From assembly GCF_026151205.1 (NCBI RefSeq), contig NC_087083.1:11034944-11098943 (forward strand): 64,000 nt of DNA, read 5' to 3'. The position numbers and the translations under genes are program-made. Below are positions 10,848-21,544 of this stretch, piece by piece. This DNA comes from Bolinopsis microptera (lineage: Eukaryota > Ctenophora > Tentaculata > Lobata > Bolinopsidae). Under the pieces are notes generated by a model that had not been told where the DNA came from, searched no databases, and saw nothing but the letters and a program-made list of their open reading frames with translations. The number at the start of each line of letters is the position of its first letter. Position 1 is the stretch's first letter.

Positions 10848-12010
10848 GCTTAGGGGGTAATTTGGTAGAAGGAGTTAAAGTTGAGAGTTTTAGGCGAGGT
10901 CAGAGGTGTCTTTAGCTTTTCTTTACTTTCGAGATAGAGGGGGGACAATTGAGACAAGTTCGTAAACTAATGTAAAGCGAAGTGGAGTAAAGTATAAATA
11001 CTACTTGTCACAAAATGAGTCACAGTATAGGATTCTGTACCCTCAGTACTGGAACTTACAAACTTTTAAACGTCAAACATTGGGACTCAAGAGTCAAGGC
11101 CCAAGAACCAAGAACCCAGAGCTCAAAAGACAAGAACCTAGAACCAAGCCCTAAGACCCAAGGGTCTGAAGCCTAAAAGTCAATAGCCCGAAGCCACTTA
11201 TTGGATGAAAATACGACCTTATAAATAATTCCTTATCGCATTCATGACGTCATTCACGTGTCTGAATCGTAACAATATCATTATCAATGTCTCTGAATTC
11301 CGTGCAAAATTCAAATCAATTTATCTGATCTCGTTCTTAAAAGTGTTATAATTGTCTTCGTAAATCTCGTTGCTACTAAAACAATATTGCAAAACATTCT
11401 TACGTCCTTCTCTTTCAAAGGGATAACCTCCTTATCTTTCAAAGGGAAAACTCGTCTTATAAATCATATGCTACAACAATATTGCAAAACATTCTTACGT
11501 CCTTCTCTTTCAAAGGGATAACCTCCTTATCTTTCAAAGGGAAAACTCGTCTTATAAATCACGTTGCAAATACACAAAACTCGAACAGCATAAACTTGTC
11601 TCCGTGCGAATCTCCACAGTAACATATTTCTTCACACGATCTTATTACTTTAAAAATTCTAAAATAAGCGCACGTGAAAGTCTGATTTAAATTCCTGCAG
11701 GCTTGGATCATTAACCTGTAAATAATTCTAAAACTTTGTTAATTATCACCTTATCGTGAAACCTGGAGATGAGCCGACTGGCTCAATCAAAATACCAGTC
11801 AAGACCATTCAAAACTAACCACTTGGAATGCTCGGAATATCAAGAACTTAAATCTAAACAGCTTAAAATAAGGGTACAGAATCCGTGGGAGGTTCCGTAG
11901 TAAATGGGCTGTAAGTTTCAAGGTCTTTACAATAATTTACGATCATATTAAAATGTGTTATTTGGACTTAAAGAAATGCTCGAATCAGGACGGATATTAA
12001 ACAGCGTACA
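10848..12010. other. No gene; local duplications
   Basis: A 93-bp direct duplication (11,374-11,466 and 11,471-11,563) contains CTTTCAAAGGG motifs. 11,095-11,185 is low-complexity CCAAGAAC-like. No ORF with a recognisable domain. Confidence 0.6.
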
Positions 12011-12901
12011 CTGTGCCCCCCTCGATTAAAAGTCTAAATTTGGTCTTCGGATACCTACAAATTTGCATTTTAAGATTCGACTTAAGTCTTAAATGTTTCA
12101 ATATCAAATATGAAACAATGGGTTGTATGAAAAATAAAGCAGCGTAACATGAATGATAGGAAGTTGGGCACTGCAAGAGCTTCAGCTGTAACTGAGTACA
12201 GTGACCGAAATGCGGGAAGCCTGACTGTAGAATTCAACTTGATTGTAGAAATTTAATAACTGATCTGAGCAGGCATGCTCACCCTATTCTCAAGTAAAGT
12301 GATCAACAAGTTAATGATCGACATTATATGGGCACTGCTAGTACGGGGTAAGCAGTTTCCACCACGTGTCACGGTGAGATAAACATCAAATTAAAATCTG
12401 ATTTGATTTGTATCTCTAATCTACCAATCACGTTGCAGGATTCCCACTTTTAGTTTCACCTGTCTCTCACTGTCAATTGACTACTTAAAGTGGCATGGAA
12501 GTGGTTACCTCGGCTACTGACTACTGCTAGTGCTTAAAGTAGTTTTCTAGATAAACTAGTGAATCTTACCGAGTGATTAACCATTTATCTCGCCGTGGGT
12601 AACGGTAATGCCATTTAATCAGCGCTTGGCTAGATATATTATAAAAGTAGGGCAAATTTTCTGTTCATGGACGCGAGTAGCTCTAGTATATCTTAATACA
12701 GAAAGAACATTTGCTGGTAAAACAAATATAACACCTGCAACAAAATTACTGCAGTGTTAGTCATGTGACCGTGACCTCACTTTAATCATCATTTGGTCTA
12801 AGTTATTTGATGTATTTTTTGTACCAAGTCATGCGTACTTCAACTGCTGCGAAGAAAATTGATTATCCAAAACCGTCCAGACTGTGAACCAAAAAATCTC
12901 A
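12011..12901 (+). repeat. Segmental duplication block B, copy 1
   Basis: Near-identical to 13,882-14,790, with small indels. No coding signal. It runs directly into block A copy 2. Confidence 0.9.
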
Positions 12902-13885
12902 TATACTCATATATAGAAACATAACCTCGGCCGGTTTGGAAGAGGTTTGAGTGACACTAATTCGATAGCGGTAAACATTGTATTGACAAATTGACCATTG
13001 GAGCTCTCCCGCGTTGACCGGTGAAGACCGATATGAATCTGAAGGCGCACCACCTGTTTGCCGCTCCGGGCAATAGCCGAGAGAGGGTGCAACTGAAGCT
13101 TGGGAACACATTATTTAAGGAATGTACCTATTAGTGGACATCACTGCAACTGATAGTCTGTGGCCTGTGCTAGGAATTCTAGGAATTCCAGCATCTCGAT
13201 TATTGGGTGACCAACGAAAAGTCGAAATCTGACTATAAGCCACCACTATAATTTGTAACTAATAATCTGATTGATAGACTGATTCAATTTATCACGTTAA
13301 CCCTGAACGTAAAAATGGTTATATAACTGTACGTGGTTACTAAAGTGGCTATTAACTTATTAAATGTTAATGTGGGAAATGTGCCAGCCGTTTTAATGGA
13401 CCAACCACAGCTGTGAGAACACGTACCATGATAGTCTAAATGCCCCACATTTAGATTAAAAGGAGTGGGAGCTGGGTTTAGTCTTCCCTGAAGATAATGT
13501 TTCATTTATGAGGAAGATTTTTTGCGGATGTCAATCTGGTACCATTCTCAACATTTAAATTGGGATTGGAGAACCCGCATTAATGATATGTCAACTAAAA
13601 AATTTTATTATTTGGTCGATTAGATATTATAAAGCGACAGTTTTCATGAGAAATATTGGTGATTGGTGTCCCGTCTCTTCCCCACCCCCCCCCCCCCCCC
13701 CCCACAGGAGGAGCAATCGCGCCCACACATTCTGCATTCGCGCGCCGTTATTGCAGCAGTTAGTAGCAGTTAGTGGCAGTTAGTGGCAGTTAGTAGCAGT
13801 TAGTAGCAGTTAGTAGCAGTTAGTGGCAGTTAGTAGCAGTTAGTAGCAGTTAGTGGCAGTTTCTTTGCACTAATTGCTCCTCCTG
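12901..13885 (+). repeat. Segmental duplication block A, copy 2
   Basis: Copy of 9,783-10,847. The left minisatellite arm of the foldback element has been lost. The outer ACAGGAGGAGCAA now joins directly to the CG-rich loop sequence (13,703 onward), and a longer poly-C tract (13,684-13,703) precedes it. Confidence 0.9.
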
Positions 13886-14790
13886 TGCCCCCCCTCGATT
13901 AAAAAGTCTAAATTTGGTCTTCGGATACCTACAAATTTGCATTTTAAGATTCGACTTAAATGTTTCAATAAAATATGAAACAATGGGTTGTATGAAAAAT
14001 AAAGCAGCGTAACATGAATGATAGGAAGTTGGGCACTGCAAGAGCTTCAGCTGTAACTGAGTACAGTGACCGAAATGCGGGAAGCCTGACTGTAGAATTC
14101 AACTTGATTGTAGAAATTTAATAACTGATCTGAGCAGGCATGCTCACCCTATTCTCAAGTAAAGTGATCAACAAGTTAATGATCGACATTATATGGGCAC
14201 TGCTACGGGTAAGCAGTTTCCACCACGTGTCACGGTGAGATAAACATCAAATTAAAATCTGATTTGATTTGTATCTCTAATCTACCAATCACGTTGCAGG
14301 ATTCCTACTTTTACCCAAGATATGAAGGACTTCAAAACTGTCTGTCACTGTCACTTGACTAATTAAAACGAGGCATGGAAGTGGTTGCTATGTGGCTAGG
14401 CCGGTAATCCTGCTAGTGCTTAAACTTTAATCAGTTTTCTAGATAAACTAGTGAATCTTGCCGAGTGATTAACCATCGATCTAGCCGTCGGTAACGGTAA
14501 TGCTATCTAATCAGCGCTTTGCTAGATATATTATAAAAGTAGAGCAAATTGTCTGTTGGACGCGAGTAGCTCTAGTATATCTAAATACAGAAAGAACATT
14601 TGCTGGTAAAACAAATATAACACCTGCAACAAAATTACTGCAGTGTTAGTCATGTGACCGTGACCTCACTTTAATCATCATTTGGTCTAAGTTATTTGAT
14701 GTATTTTTTGTACCAAGTCATGCGTACTTCAACTGCTGCGAAGAAAATTGATTATCCAAAACTGTCGAGTCTGTGAACCAAAAAATCTCA
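13882..14790 (+). repeat. Segmental duplication block B, copy 2
   Basis: Copy of 12,011-12,901. Both B copies end at the same AAAAAATCTCA. There B copy 1 continues into block A and B copy 2 into unique sequence, so the right boundary is sharp. Confidence 0.9.
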
Positions 14791-16031
14791 ACATGCAATG
14801 TAATGGTCGAATTCAAGTATCACAACGGCCCAATCACAGAAAAAAATAATTTACTTATTGGCTGAGGACAAGCTGCCATGACCAGCTCAATATAACCACC
14901 ATGATACAGATCACAAATATCCGGTTAGAATATAACTATGACTATGAGATTATGCTATAAGGCTGATGAGAGAAATTACTGCTACTCCTTATAATGCACT
15001 ACCAACTCACTGTATAATATGTAGCCTACATTTGCTAATCTGAATTCTGCAACTGATAAATTCTAAATAAATTCAATAAAAGCTTTTTTAGATTGCACAA
15101 TATAAAATGATGAATGATGATATATAATATCTATCTAAGGTATGAAAAAAGGTGCTTATTGGTCAAGAAGAATATGCTTAACCAATAGTTAAAGTAGTCG
15201 CACTGATAAACCATGCAACGGCTATTTATACAATTCTGGAAATTTAATACACTGATTAATAAAGTTGCTGACATACTGTTTGAATATTATAACTAACACC
15301 AATAATCATTATATTTTACCAGATCAATATGCTAAGAGTCATCAAACAAAACGGGCTTTGTGATACTTCATTTGTTTTTATATCAAATTATTATAGTTTA
15401 TTGCGCGTAAATTTTTGTTAGCCAAAATCCCGGTCCTGCGGTCCCAGTTTAGTCCTGGTCCCGGTCCTAATCTTGGTCCCGGTCTTATTCCCGGTCCAGG
15501 GACCGGTCTTATTCCTGGTCCGGGGACCCGGTATTATTCCCGGTCCGGGGACCCGGTATTATTATTATTTTTTAAATTAAATCAAATGTGACAGAATCAA
15601 TCTACGAAACAGGAGATTAAAAATGGAAATTGATTAAATTTCCCCGGAAACAAGTTCACTTTCCCGGAGAACGGACAGGCTTGTAGATTGCCATACCGTT
15701 CTATACAACTAATAACTATATAATAACTATAATCTCAGCCACTGGTTCACCTTGCTCAATCTTCTCAATTAATTGACTTTTAAATATAAGACTCGTATGA
15801 TATTAGTCATATTAATATAATCTGGAACCTGCATTTCTAACGTTCCACATCATCCACAGGTTTCACAGTACTTAGAGCTTTAGAGTTAGACTGGTTAGGT
15901 GGTTGTATACTAAATACTTTCCTACCTGTATACTTTTATAAAGATGCTGCGCGTATACGGCTGATGATTGAGATTTAAGACTTGTCACGTTTGACTGGTC
16001 ACGAGTGACTTGTCACGTGTGACTGGTCACG
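14791..16031. repeat. No gene; GGTCC-type and TCACG-type repeats
   Basis: 14,791-15,420 is AT-rich with nothing recognised. 15,425-15,560 is a degenerate tandem of GGTCCCGGTC-like units ending in TATTATTATT. 15,985-16,031 has four TCACG cores exactly 14 bp apart with alternating flanks (28-bp super-unit). Confidence 0.7.
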
Positions 16032-16930
16032 TTTTTTTTGTAGGGACTGGGCCTGGGTGGCCCACGAGAGGATAACATGTGGATGCTTTGCCTACCTCTG
16101 GGGTATGGCAGTCCTATGGGAGGATGCCGGAGGAATGAGAATGTGTATTGCAGGGTGATGGTAAGTGTTGTGAGATGTGTCATAAGTGATCAACGCTTAA
16201 GTGGCAGCTGGGTGTGGAAGAGAAAGGTGAACTAAGACGAAGTGTGAGTAGTCGATATGTCACACCGGTCCATGGTCCAGCTCCTTTCGTACAATTAAGC
16301 GTTTGGTGTGGTTTGCGAAGTTGACAATAGTGGAGATGTGTTGGTTGTCGAATATGTCATTGACGGAGAGGTAATTGTCCTGGAAATATTGACCTCTTAT
16401 TTGGGCAATAGCCGGAACTGTCCTAGAAAGTGTGAGAGAGTCTCCTCCCCGTCGCCGCACATAGGAACTGGTGCTTGATTAGCAAATGGTATGGATGTGT
16501 TTGTTTAGGCCACAATGTCCCGTGATGAGGAGCACTGCAGTTCTATAATTTTGTCTGTTGTTGCTGAGTGTAGTGTTAAAAATTTTGATCATGTTGATGT
16601 GTTTGTGACCAAGTGTCAGTTTGGTGTGTCTGGGACCATCAGTTAACCAGGTTTTCCGATTTAGTCTGGTGACTTTGTCGTCGATCAGGAGTTTGATATA
16701 AGATTGTGGTATTGGGCCCTTCAAAGTGGATTCACTGGTTGTGCAAGTTTTGGCCAGCTCATCTGCTTTTTCATTACCCCACAATCCACTGAACACGTGT
16801 GACTCTCGTGATCACCAGAGTTGTGTTTAATTCGGTGACCGACAACTAGGAACCTCTCATTCTGGCCTCCTACAGGTATCACATCACATGGCCCAATCAG
16901 TGACGTATCATTTGTGATGTGATCCATATT
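16032..16930 (-). pseudogene. LINE 3' end with RNase H (I/Jockey-like), degraded
   Basis: Minus-strand frames around 16,870-16,480 read a C-terminal RNase H segment (GLWGNEKADELAKTC) followed by the family tail RTAVLLITGHCGLNKHIHTI. The next piece (16,460-16,260) reads PAIAQIRGQYF and VNFANHTKRL. Frames are broken by at least one shift near 16,800 and stops near 16,480. The 3' UTR runs from 16,260 to 16,032 and ends in an A-run on the minus strand. Only RNase H and the C-terminus remain; RT and endonuclease are missing. Copies of the same 3' UTR recur at 26,010-26,160 and 28,850-28,915. Confidence 0.8.
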
Positions 16931-16975
16931 ATAACCATCCTAACAGCCGGACATCCAAGGGTTCACATGACAGTT

Positions 16976-17175
16976 TAGTATTAAACGGATTAAACGGATT
17001 AAACGATTCAAAAGTCAAATTACAATGGTAATGTCTGACCAGATATAAAAAATTAAATTTACCCAAAAGTCATAAAATATATAATATATACAATGAACCC
17101 TGTAAATCTTAAGAGTGAGATTCAAAATACTTAATAATTTAACTGAACTTTTCTGAAAGTGTTCCGAGTCATAGA
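16976..17175 (-). repeat. 3' UTR and repeat tail of the intact LINE
   Basis: Minus-strand sequence after the ORF2 stop ends in tandem GTTTAATCC units (16,976-17,006). Simple-repeat tails of this kind, instead of poly-A, are typical of several LINE clades. Confidence 0.65.
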
Positions 17176-20100
17176 TTATAATTTGGCAATATTGTTAATG
17201 TTAGGAATTTGTTTGGAGGACGCTTTAGGGAATCTTCGTTCATGAGCTTTGGTAAGGAACCTTCCTAGGTCTCCGATGGTTGAAGGGTGTGCGAAGATCT
17301 GTCCAATGTCAGAGAAGAGTAATGTTTTACTTTGTTGGGACAAACAGTGGCGAAGATCTTCATAGAGAGGGCAAGTACGCAATACATGAAGTTCATCTTC
17401 GATGATTGGATCAGGGAAAGGAAGCTCTAGAAGAAGATCGAGTGACTCCGCATCTGTAGTGGAACAGTGTTTGCATGCCCTATTCGAAAGTTTATGTCGA
17501 TGCATGCCATGTCTTCCAGTTTCGATGTTGTATTGATGCGAGCTTGTTCTGAGTTGCGCAAGTCTCCTAGTCTGCTGTGGCCGTAGGTTGATCGACAGGT
17601 ATGTTTCGCAACCGAAGCTTGCCTTGATGAGGTTGTAGAATCCTAGTTTTCTGTTGAGTTTTCGCTCTTTGTTCCATTGTTGAACGAAAAGGGTTTTCAT
17701 AGCCTCGCTGATTTCGAGCGGGTTTGAGATATCACTTCCTCCTGTCAGTTGTTTCACTGTGTTCTTGGTGGATTCCAGCCGGGAGAACCATAACAGATTC
17801 AGATCCCTCTGCTCGGCGTAAGCGTGCCTTACTAAAGAAGAGCATCCCTCTTTGTCAAGTCCCTCCAACCTCCCGAGGTAGCTATAGACTTGGGACGTAA
17901 GCTCGATGGCAAGCGGGTATCTTCCAGTGTCACCCCACACAGCGGTGTTTGAAGTCGATTTGTTGACATTCATAGTCCATTTCATAAATGATAGGTGAAC
18001 TTTCTCCAGGGGGTCTTTTGCTGTATCCTGAGTAGCCGGATAACTCCCCGAAGCAAAGATAGACATGAAATTTGTCATGGGAAGCCAGATCTGACACCCG
18101 TAGGATAGAACAGGAACAATCAGAGTGTCGAAAAGCTTAAACACAGTTGTCTTCCGGAGGTATCGAAGGTCAAGCATACTCTTGAGAGAGAAGTAGCTCC
18201 GGAGCCCTTTTTGTCTAAGCTTTATCTGGGCAAGTTTTAAAGATCCCGTGAGTGTGAACGTAATTCCAAGATATGTGTACTCACGCACTGATGGCAAGGT
18301 CATTTCCCCGTAGACAAAATTAGTACTGTCCTTGAGCACCCGTCCTGCCCGGTTAAACACCATAATTGCTGTTTTTGATATGTTAACCGATAACCCCCAC
18401 TCTTGACAGTAGGTATGTAAAACTTCTAACATTCTTTGAAGACTCTCTTGATCGAGAGCCAGCAGAATCAGGTCATCGGCCCAGAGGAGGTGGGTTACTC
18501 TAGTACTTTTCAGTAACGGTACTTCGACATTTTCCATAGAATTAAGGTCTTCTGATAGTTGGTGTATGAAGCATTTGAAGAGTTCTGGAGACATGGGGTG
18601 TCCTTGTTCAGTCCCGCAAAGAACATCGATCTTTTCAGAGAGCTTGTTCAAGAGCTTGATTTTTGCTTTGGAGTTTGTGTACATGAACTCCATGCAACCA
18701 AAGAATCTTCCTTTGATGCCTAGTTTCCAGAGTTTGTACAAGAGTGCCTCCCGGCAGACTGTATCAAACGCTTTGGCGTAGTCAACAAAACAGGAGAACA
18801 ATCTGCCTTTGTTAGCTTTTACATATTTTTCTATGCAAGTCGACAGTGTCAATATATGATCTGCTGTTTGCGCGTTTTTGCAAAACCCCAGTTGATTGGG
18901 GGTGTCAGGGTTTGTCTCAGCACGGAATTTTATAAGTCTCTGGAGGAGAATACTTGCAAACAGTTTTCCCACGTTGCTGGCTACTGCAATTGCCCTATAG
19001 TTATTGGGATCGTAGATGTTGCCTTTTTTGTGCAGAGGCGTCACAACAGATGTTCCCCAGGGATAAACTCTGTGTGATAGACATAGGTTAAAGAGATGCA
19101 GTATAGCGCACTGCATATGTTTTCCAGAGAGTTTGAGAAATTCATTTGGGATTAAATCCTCCGACACTGCTTTCCCTTTCTTGAGCACTCGAGTACAAGC
19201 CAACAGTTCTTCGGAGCTTATGTCTTGGTCAAGGATTTCTGTGAGTGTTTGCTGGGTGGCATCTCTGTCCATTTCGTCTTGTAGTTCTTTTATTTTCTTT
19301 GGGCTGATCGATGGTTTACTATACAGCTCTTTGAAGAATTTGCTGAAGTTAAGCATGTCAAAGACGTCCAATTTGCTTCCATTTGTCTTCATATCTTTAA
19401 GCCTCTTGAAACGGGACCAGTTAATATTTTTGCCTCGATCGATGTCACTACATAGGTCCTCTATGAATGCAGACTTTTTAAGTTTTATGAGTTTCCGATA
19501 TGATCGTCGACTTTCATAGTAAGAGTCTCTGAGATTTTTATTCGTAGGATTTTTGCCGTAACTTTTGGACAGTTTGTTCAACTCCCGCTTGCCGTTTATA
19601 CAACTTACATCAAACCACGGAGCTTTGGGCTTCATCCTTTGTCTCCTTTTTCTTTTTCCGCTCACTATTTTCCTATCTGGCTTGTTCTTCGGACCCTTTG
19701 TCGGAAGAAGAACATCGGCAATGTCTTGGAAGATAGATACGAGTTCTTCATTAAGACACAAAACTTGTTCTCTGTCTGTGCATTGGGTTTCCGCGATTCG
19801 GGTTATTTTCTGAACAAATTCTGGCGAATTCTGGATCGCATGAAACTGAAATTGAAGTTTCTCGTCCTCATTATCCCATTTGTATTTTTTAGGTGCGTCT
19901 TCTAGTGTTTCTAGTAGATCCTCTGCATCAACCAAGTTGTGTTTGTGCCTTATTTTGCAGATGCACGGCTTGTGGTCAGAAAATTTGTTAAGATTCTGCA
20001 CTTGGAATGACAGCACTGATTCAAACAATTCAGGTGTGACTGCCATATAGTCAACTACGCTGGCACCATTGTAGTTGACAGAGGTATATTCCCCAAAGAT

Positions 20101-20811
20101 GTCTCCCAGTGTATTACCATTTAGCAGCGATAGTCGATTACAAGCGAGGAAATCTAATAGTAGGTTACCCCTAGAGTTAAGTACTTGGTCCTTGCTTACT
20201 CTCCCGCTAGTCTTTGGATGGCTGGAGGGGATTTCATCTGGTTCAGAGTTAGGGTCGTCATCTTCAAAGTCGAAGTTTGTGTTTCCAGTACGGGCATTTA
20301 GGTCACCCACCAGCAAGATCTTTCCAAGATCGGGATTCTGAGCTTTAAAGTCAAGGAGGTGCTCTAATGTTGTCATGTAAGGGGAGCCATCTCCAGCTTT
20401 GCGTTTTGACTTGTACGACGACTGCTCTGGTGAGTCGTAGACATTGATGATGGTGAACTTGTTTTCCATATCATTGGGATAGAAAGTAATAGCTTGGAAG
20501 TCAGGGCAATTTGTTTTGACTAGCTTTACTTGTTTTGAAATTGAGCGATGTACCCCAATGCAAATTCCACCCGATCGAGAGCCTTTTCTTGTGCTGTTGA
20601 AGCACTCATAGTTGGGGAGAAAAAACTCCTGTTTGGTTTCTTGCAGGCAAAAAACGCTGCTTTGTGTCAGGATGTTGACAAAGTCACTGTCTTCCATTTT
20701 TGGCCCTTCTTGGCTCATAACCGAGTCGTGGATGTTCCATGATAAAATTGGGAGGTTTTCGAGCATAGTGACCTTTTGTGCGACAGGAGGCAATCTGTGT
20801 GTTTTATTCAT
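17176..20811 (-). CDS. LINE ORF2: endonuclease-reverse transcriptase, full length
   Basis: 1211 residues, uninterrupted. Residues ~20-282 form an APE-type endonuclease with its catalytic blocks: LSWNIHD, VFCLQETK (55-60), INVYDSP, LLVGDLNARTG (167-176), SVVDYMAV and SDHKPC (278-283). Residues ~540-880 form the RT: TPLHKKGN...NNYRAI, CFVDYAKAFDTV (motif A, D677), GTEQGHPMSPELF (motif B) and LLWADDLILL (motif C, D779 and D780). A C-x2-C...H-x4-C finger lies at 1113-1147. The protein nicks chromosomal DNA and copies its own RNA at the nick. The start ATG (20,811-20,809) overlaps the stop of ORF1 (ATGAATAA), which suggests coupled translation. All catalytic residues I can check are present, so it may be recently active. 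A mutated relative lies at 29.8-31.0 kb. Clade assignment is open; motif B with GTEQGHPMSPE is distinctive. Confidence 0.93.
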   Translation of the reverse strand: MNKTHRLPPVAQKVTMLENLPILSWNIHDSVMSQEGPKMEDSDFVNILTQSSVFCLQETKQEFFLPNYECFNSTRKGSRSGGICIGVHRSISKQVKLVKTNCPDFQAITFYPNDMENKFTIINVYDSPEQSSYKSKRKAGDGSPYMTTLEHLLDFKAQNPDLGKILLVGDLNARTGNTNFDFEDDDPNSEPDEIPSSHPKTSGRVSKDQVLNSRGNLLLDFLACNRLSLLNGNTLGDIFGEYTSVNYNGASVVDYMAVTPELFESVLSFQVQNLNKFSDHKPCICKIRHKHNLVDAEDLLETLEDAPKKYKWDNEDEKLQFQFHAIQNSPEFVQKITRIAETQCTDREQVLCLNEELVSIFQDIADVLLPTKGPKNKPDRKIVSGKRKRRQRMKPKAPWFDVSCINGKRELNKLSKSYGKNPTNKNLRDSYYESRRSYRKLIKLKKSAFIEDLCSDIDRGKNINWSRFKRLKDMKTNGSKLDVFDMLNFSKFFKELYSKPSISPKKIKELQDEMDRDATQQTLTEILDQDISSEELLACTRVLKKGKAVSEDLIPNEFLKLSGKHMQCAILHLFNLCLSHRVYPWGTSVVTPLHKKGNIYDPNNYRAIAVASNVGKLFASILLQRLIKFRAETNPDTPNQLGFCKNAQTADHILTLSTCIEKYVKANKGRLFSCFVDYAKAFDTVCREALLYKLWKLGIKGRFFGCMEFMYTNSKAKIKLLNKLSEKIDVLCGTEQGHPMSPELFKCFIHQLSEDLNSMENVEVPLLKSTRVTHLLWADDLILLALDQESLQRMLEVLHTYCQEWGLSVNISKTAIMVFNRAGRVLKDSTNFVYGEMTLPSVREYTYLGITFTLTGSLKLAQIKLRQKGLRSYFSLKSMLDLRYLRKTTVFKLFDTLIVPVLSYGCQIWLPMTNFMSIFASGSYPATQDTAKDPLEKVHLSFMKWTMNVNKSTSNTAVWGDTGRYPLAIELTSQVYSYLGRLEGLDKEGCSSLVRHAYAEQRDLNLLWFSRLESTKNTVKQLTGGSDISNPLEISEAMKTLFVQQWNKERKLNRKLGFYNLIKASFGCETYLSINLRPQQTRRLAQLRTSSHQYNIETGRHGMHRHKLSNRACKHCSTTDAESLDLLLELPFPDPIIEDELHVLRTCPLYEDLRHCLSQQSKTLLFSDIGQIFAHPSTIGDLGRFLTKAHERRFPKASSKQIPNINNIAKL

Positions 20812-21544
20812 TTAGAGTCCGTTCCTTTGAGAGTGAGCTAGGGTTCGGTAGGTCAAGGCATCTATAAAAGCAATCTTTGAGCCTCAACCAGAGTAACCTC
20901 TTTCCGTTCTCGTTAATAGAGAGGTCTCTATTTTGGGAGTTGGTTAGTCTTGTAACGAATCCTCCAAGACGTTCGTTACAAGAGCAGTATATTCTGTCTG
21001 CAAAGTTTCCTCGCCTTCTTAAGTACGAGACAAAGTTCGAAACTTCTTTGTTAACGTATAATATGTCTTCATTTATGTCCGGTAGTCCTGGTATTGATGA
21101 CTTTGATGCCGCTGCTGCACTGGAGGAGTTGTTAGAGGAACTGCTGTTGGAACTCTCTCCGGTGCTTCCACTTCCCTCCGAGTCTGACAGGTCCTTAGAA
21201 GCCCTGAACAGGTCATCTTGAGAAGCAGCAGCAGAAACTTGATCATAAGGGTAATTCACAAGTAGAAGTCCTGAAGGGACACAAACGAAGAGCAAGCTGT
21301 CAACTAACAAATGAGAGCTGCAATCAAGAAACAGATCCCCGCTGATGTGGAGATAAGATACACTGTCAGCCTGCCGATAACGTAGCGTGGTTGGTATGCG
21401 CTTACGTTTACTAGAAATAGTAAGTAGCTGTGTATTATGAAGTATATTAAGAAGTGTTTGAGCTCTCGGCATGTGTTCACATAAGGGACGTGAGCCGGGT
21501 CCGAAAGGGGCTTGTTCTCGTATCCAAGGATGTGAGCCAAGCAT
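20804..21544 (-). CDS. LINE ORF1, probable
   Basis: 246-residue frame ending in TAA inside the ORF2 start (8-nt overlap). The middle holds a serine-rich low-complexity tract (EGSGSTGESSNSSSSNNSSS). The C-terminal 100 residues look structured (DINEDILYVNKEVSNFVSYL, then CSCNERLGGFVTRLTN), with two close cysteines. I do not recognise an RRM, esterase or CCHC knuckle. Position and overlap make it ORF1 of the same element, presumably an RNA-binding partner. The ATG at 21,544 is simply the first in frame; the Ser-rich region and C-terminus are the more credible part. Confidence 0.7.
   Translation of the reverse strand: MLGSHPWIREQAPFGPGSRPLCEHMPRAQTLLNILHNTQLLTISSKRKRIPTTLRYRQADSVSYLHISGDLFLDCSSHLLVDSLLFVCVPSGLLLVNYPYDQVSAAASQDDLFRASKDLSDSEGSGSTGESSNSSSSNNSSSAAAASKSSIPGLPDINEDILYVNKEVSNFVSYLRRRGNFADRIYCSCNERLGGFVTRLTNSQNRDLSINENGKRLLWLRLKDCFYRCLDLPNPSSLSKERTLNE

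Noticed and set aside
18566-20815. Plus-strand frames of 60-128 aa opposite the LINE ORF2
   Set aside because: Shadows of the 1211-codon minus-strand gene.
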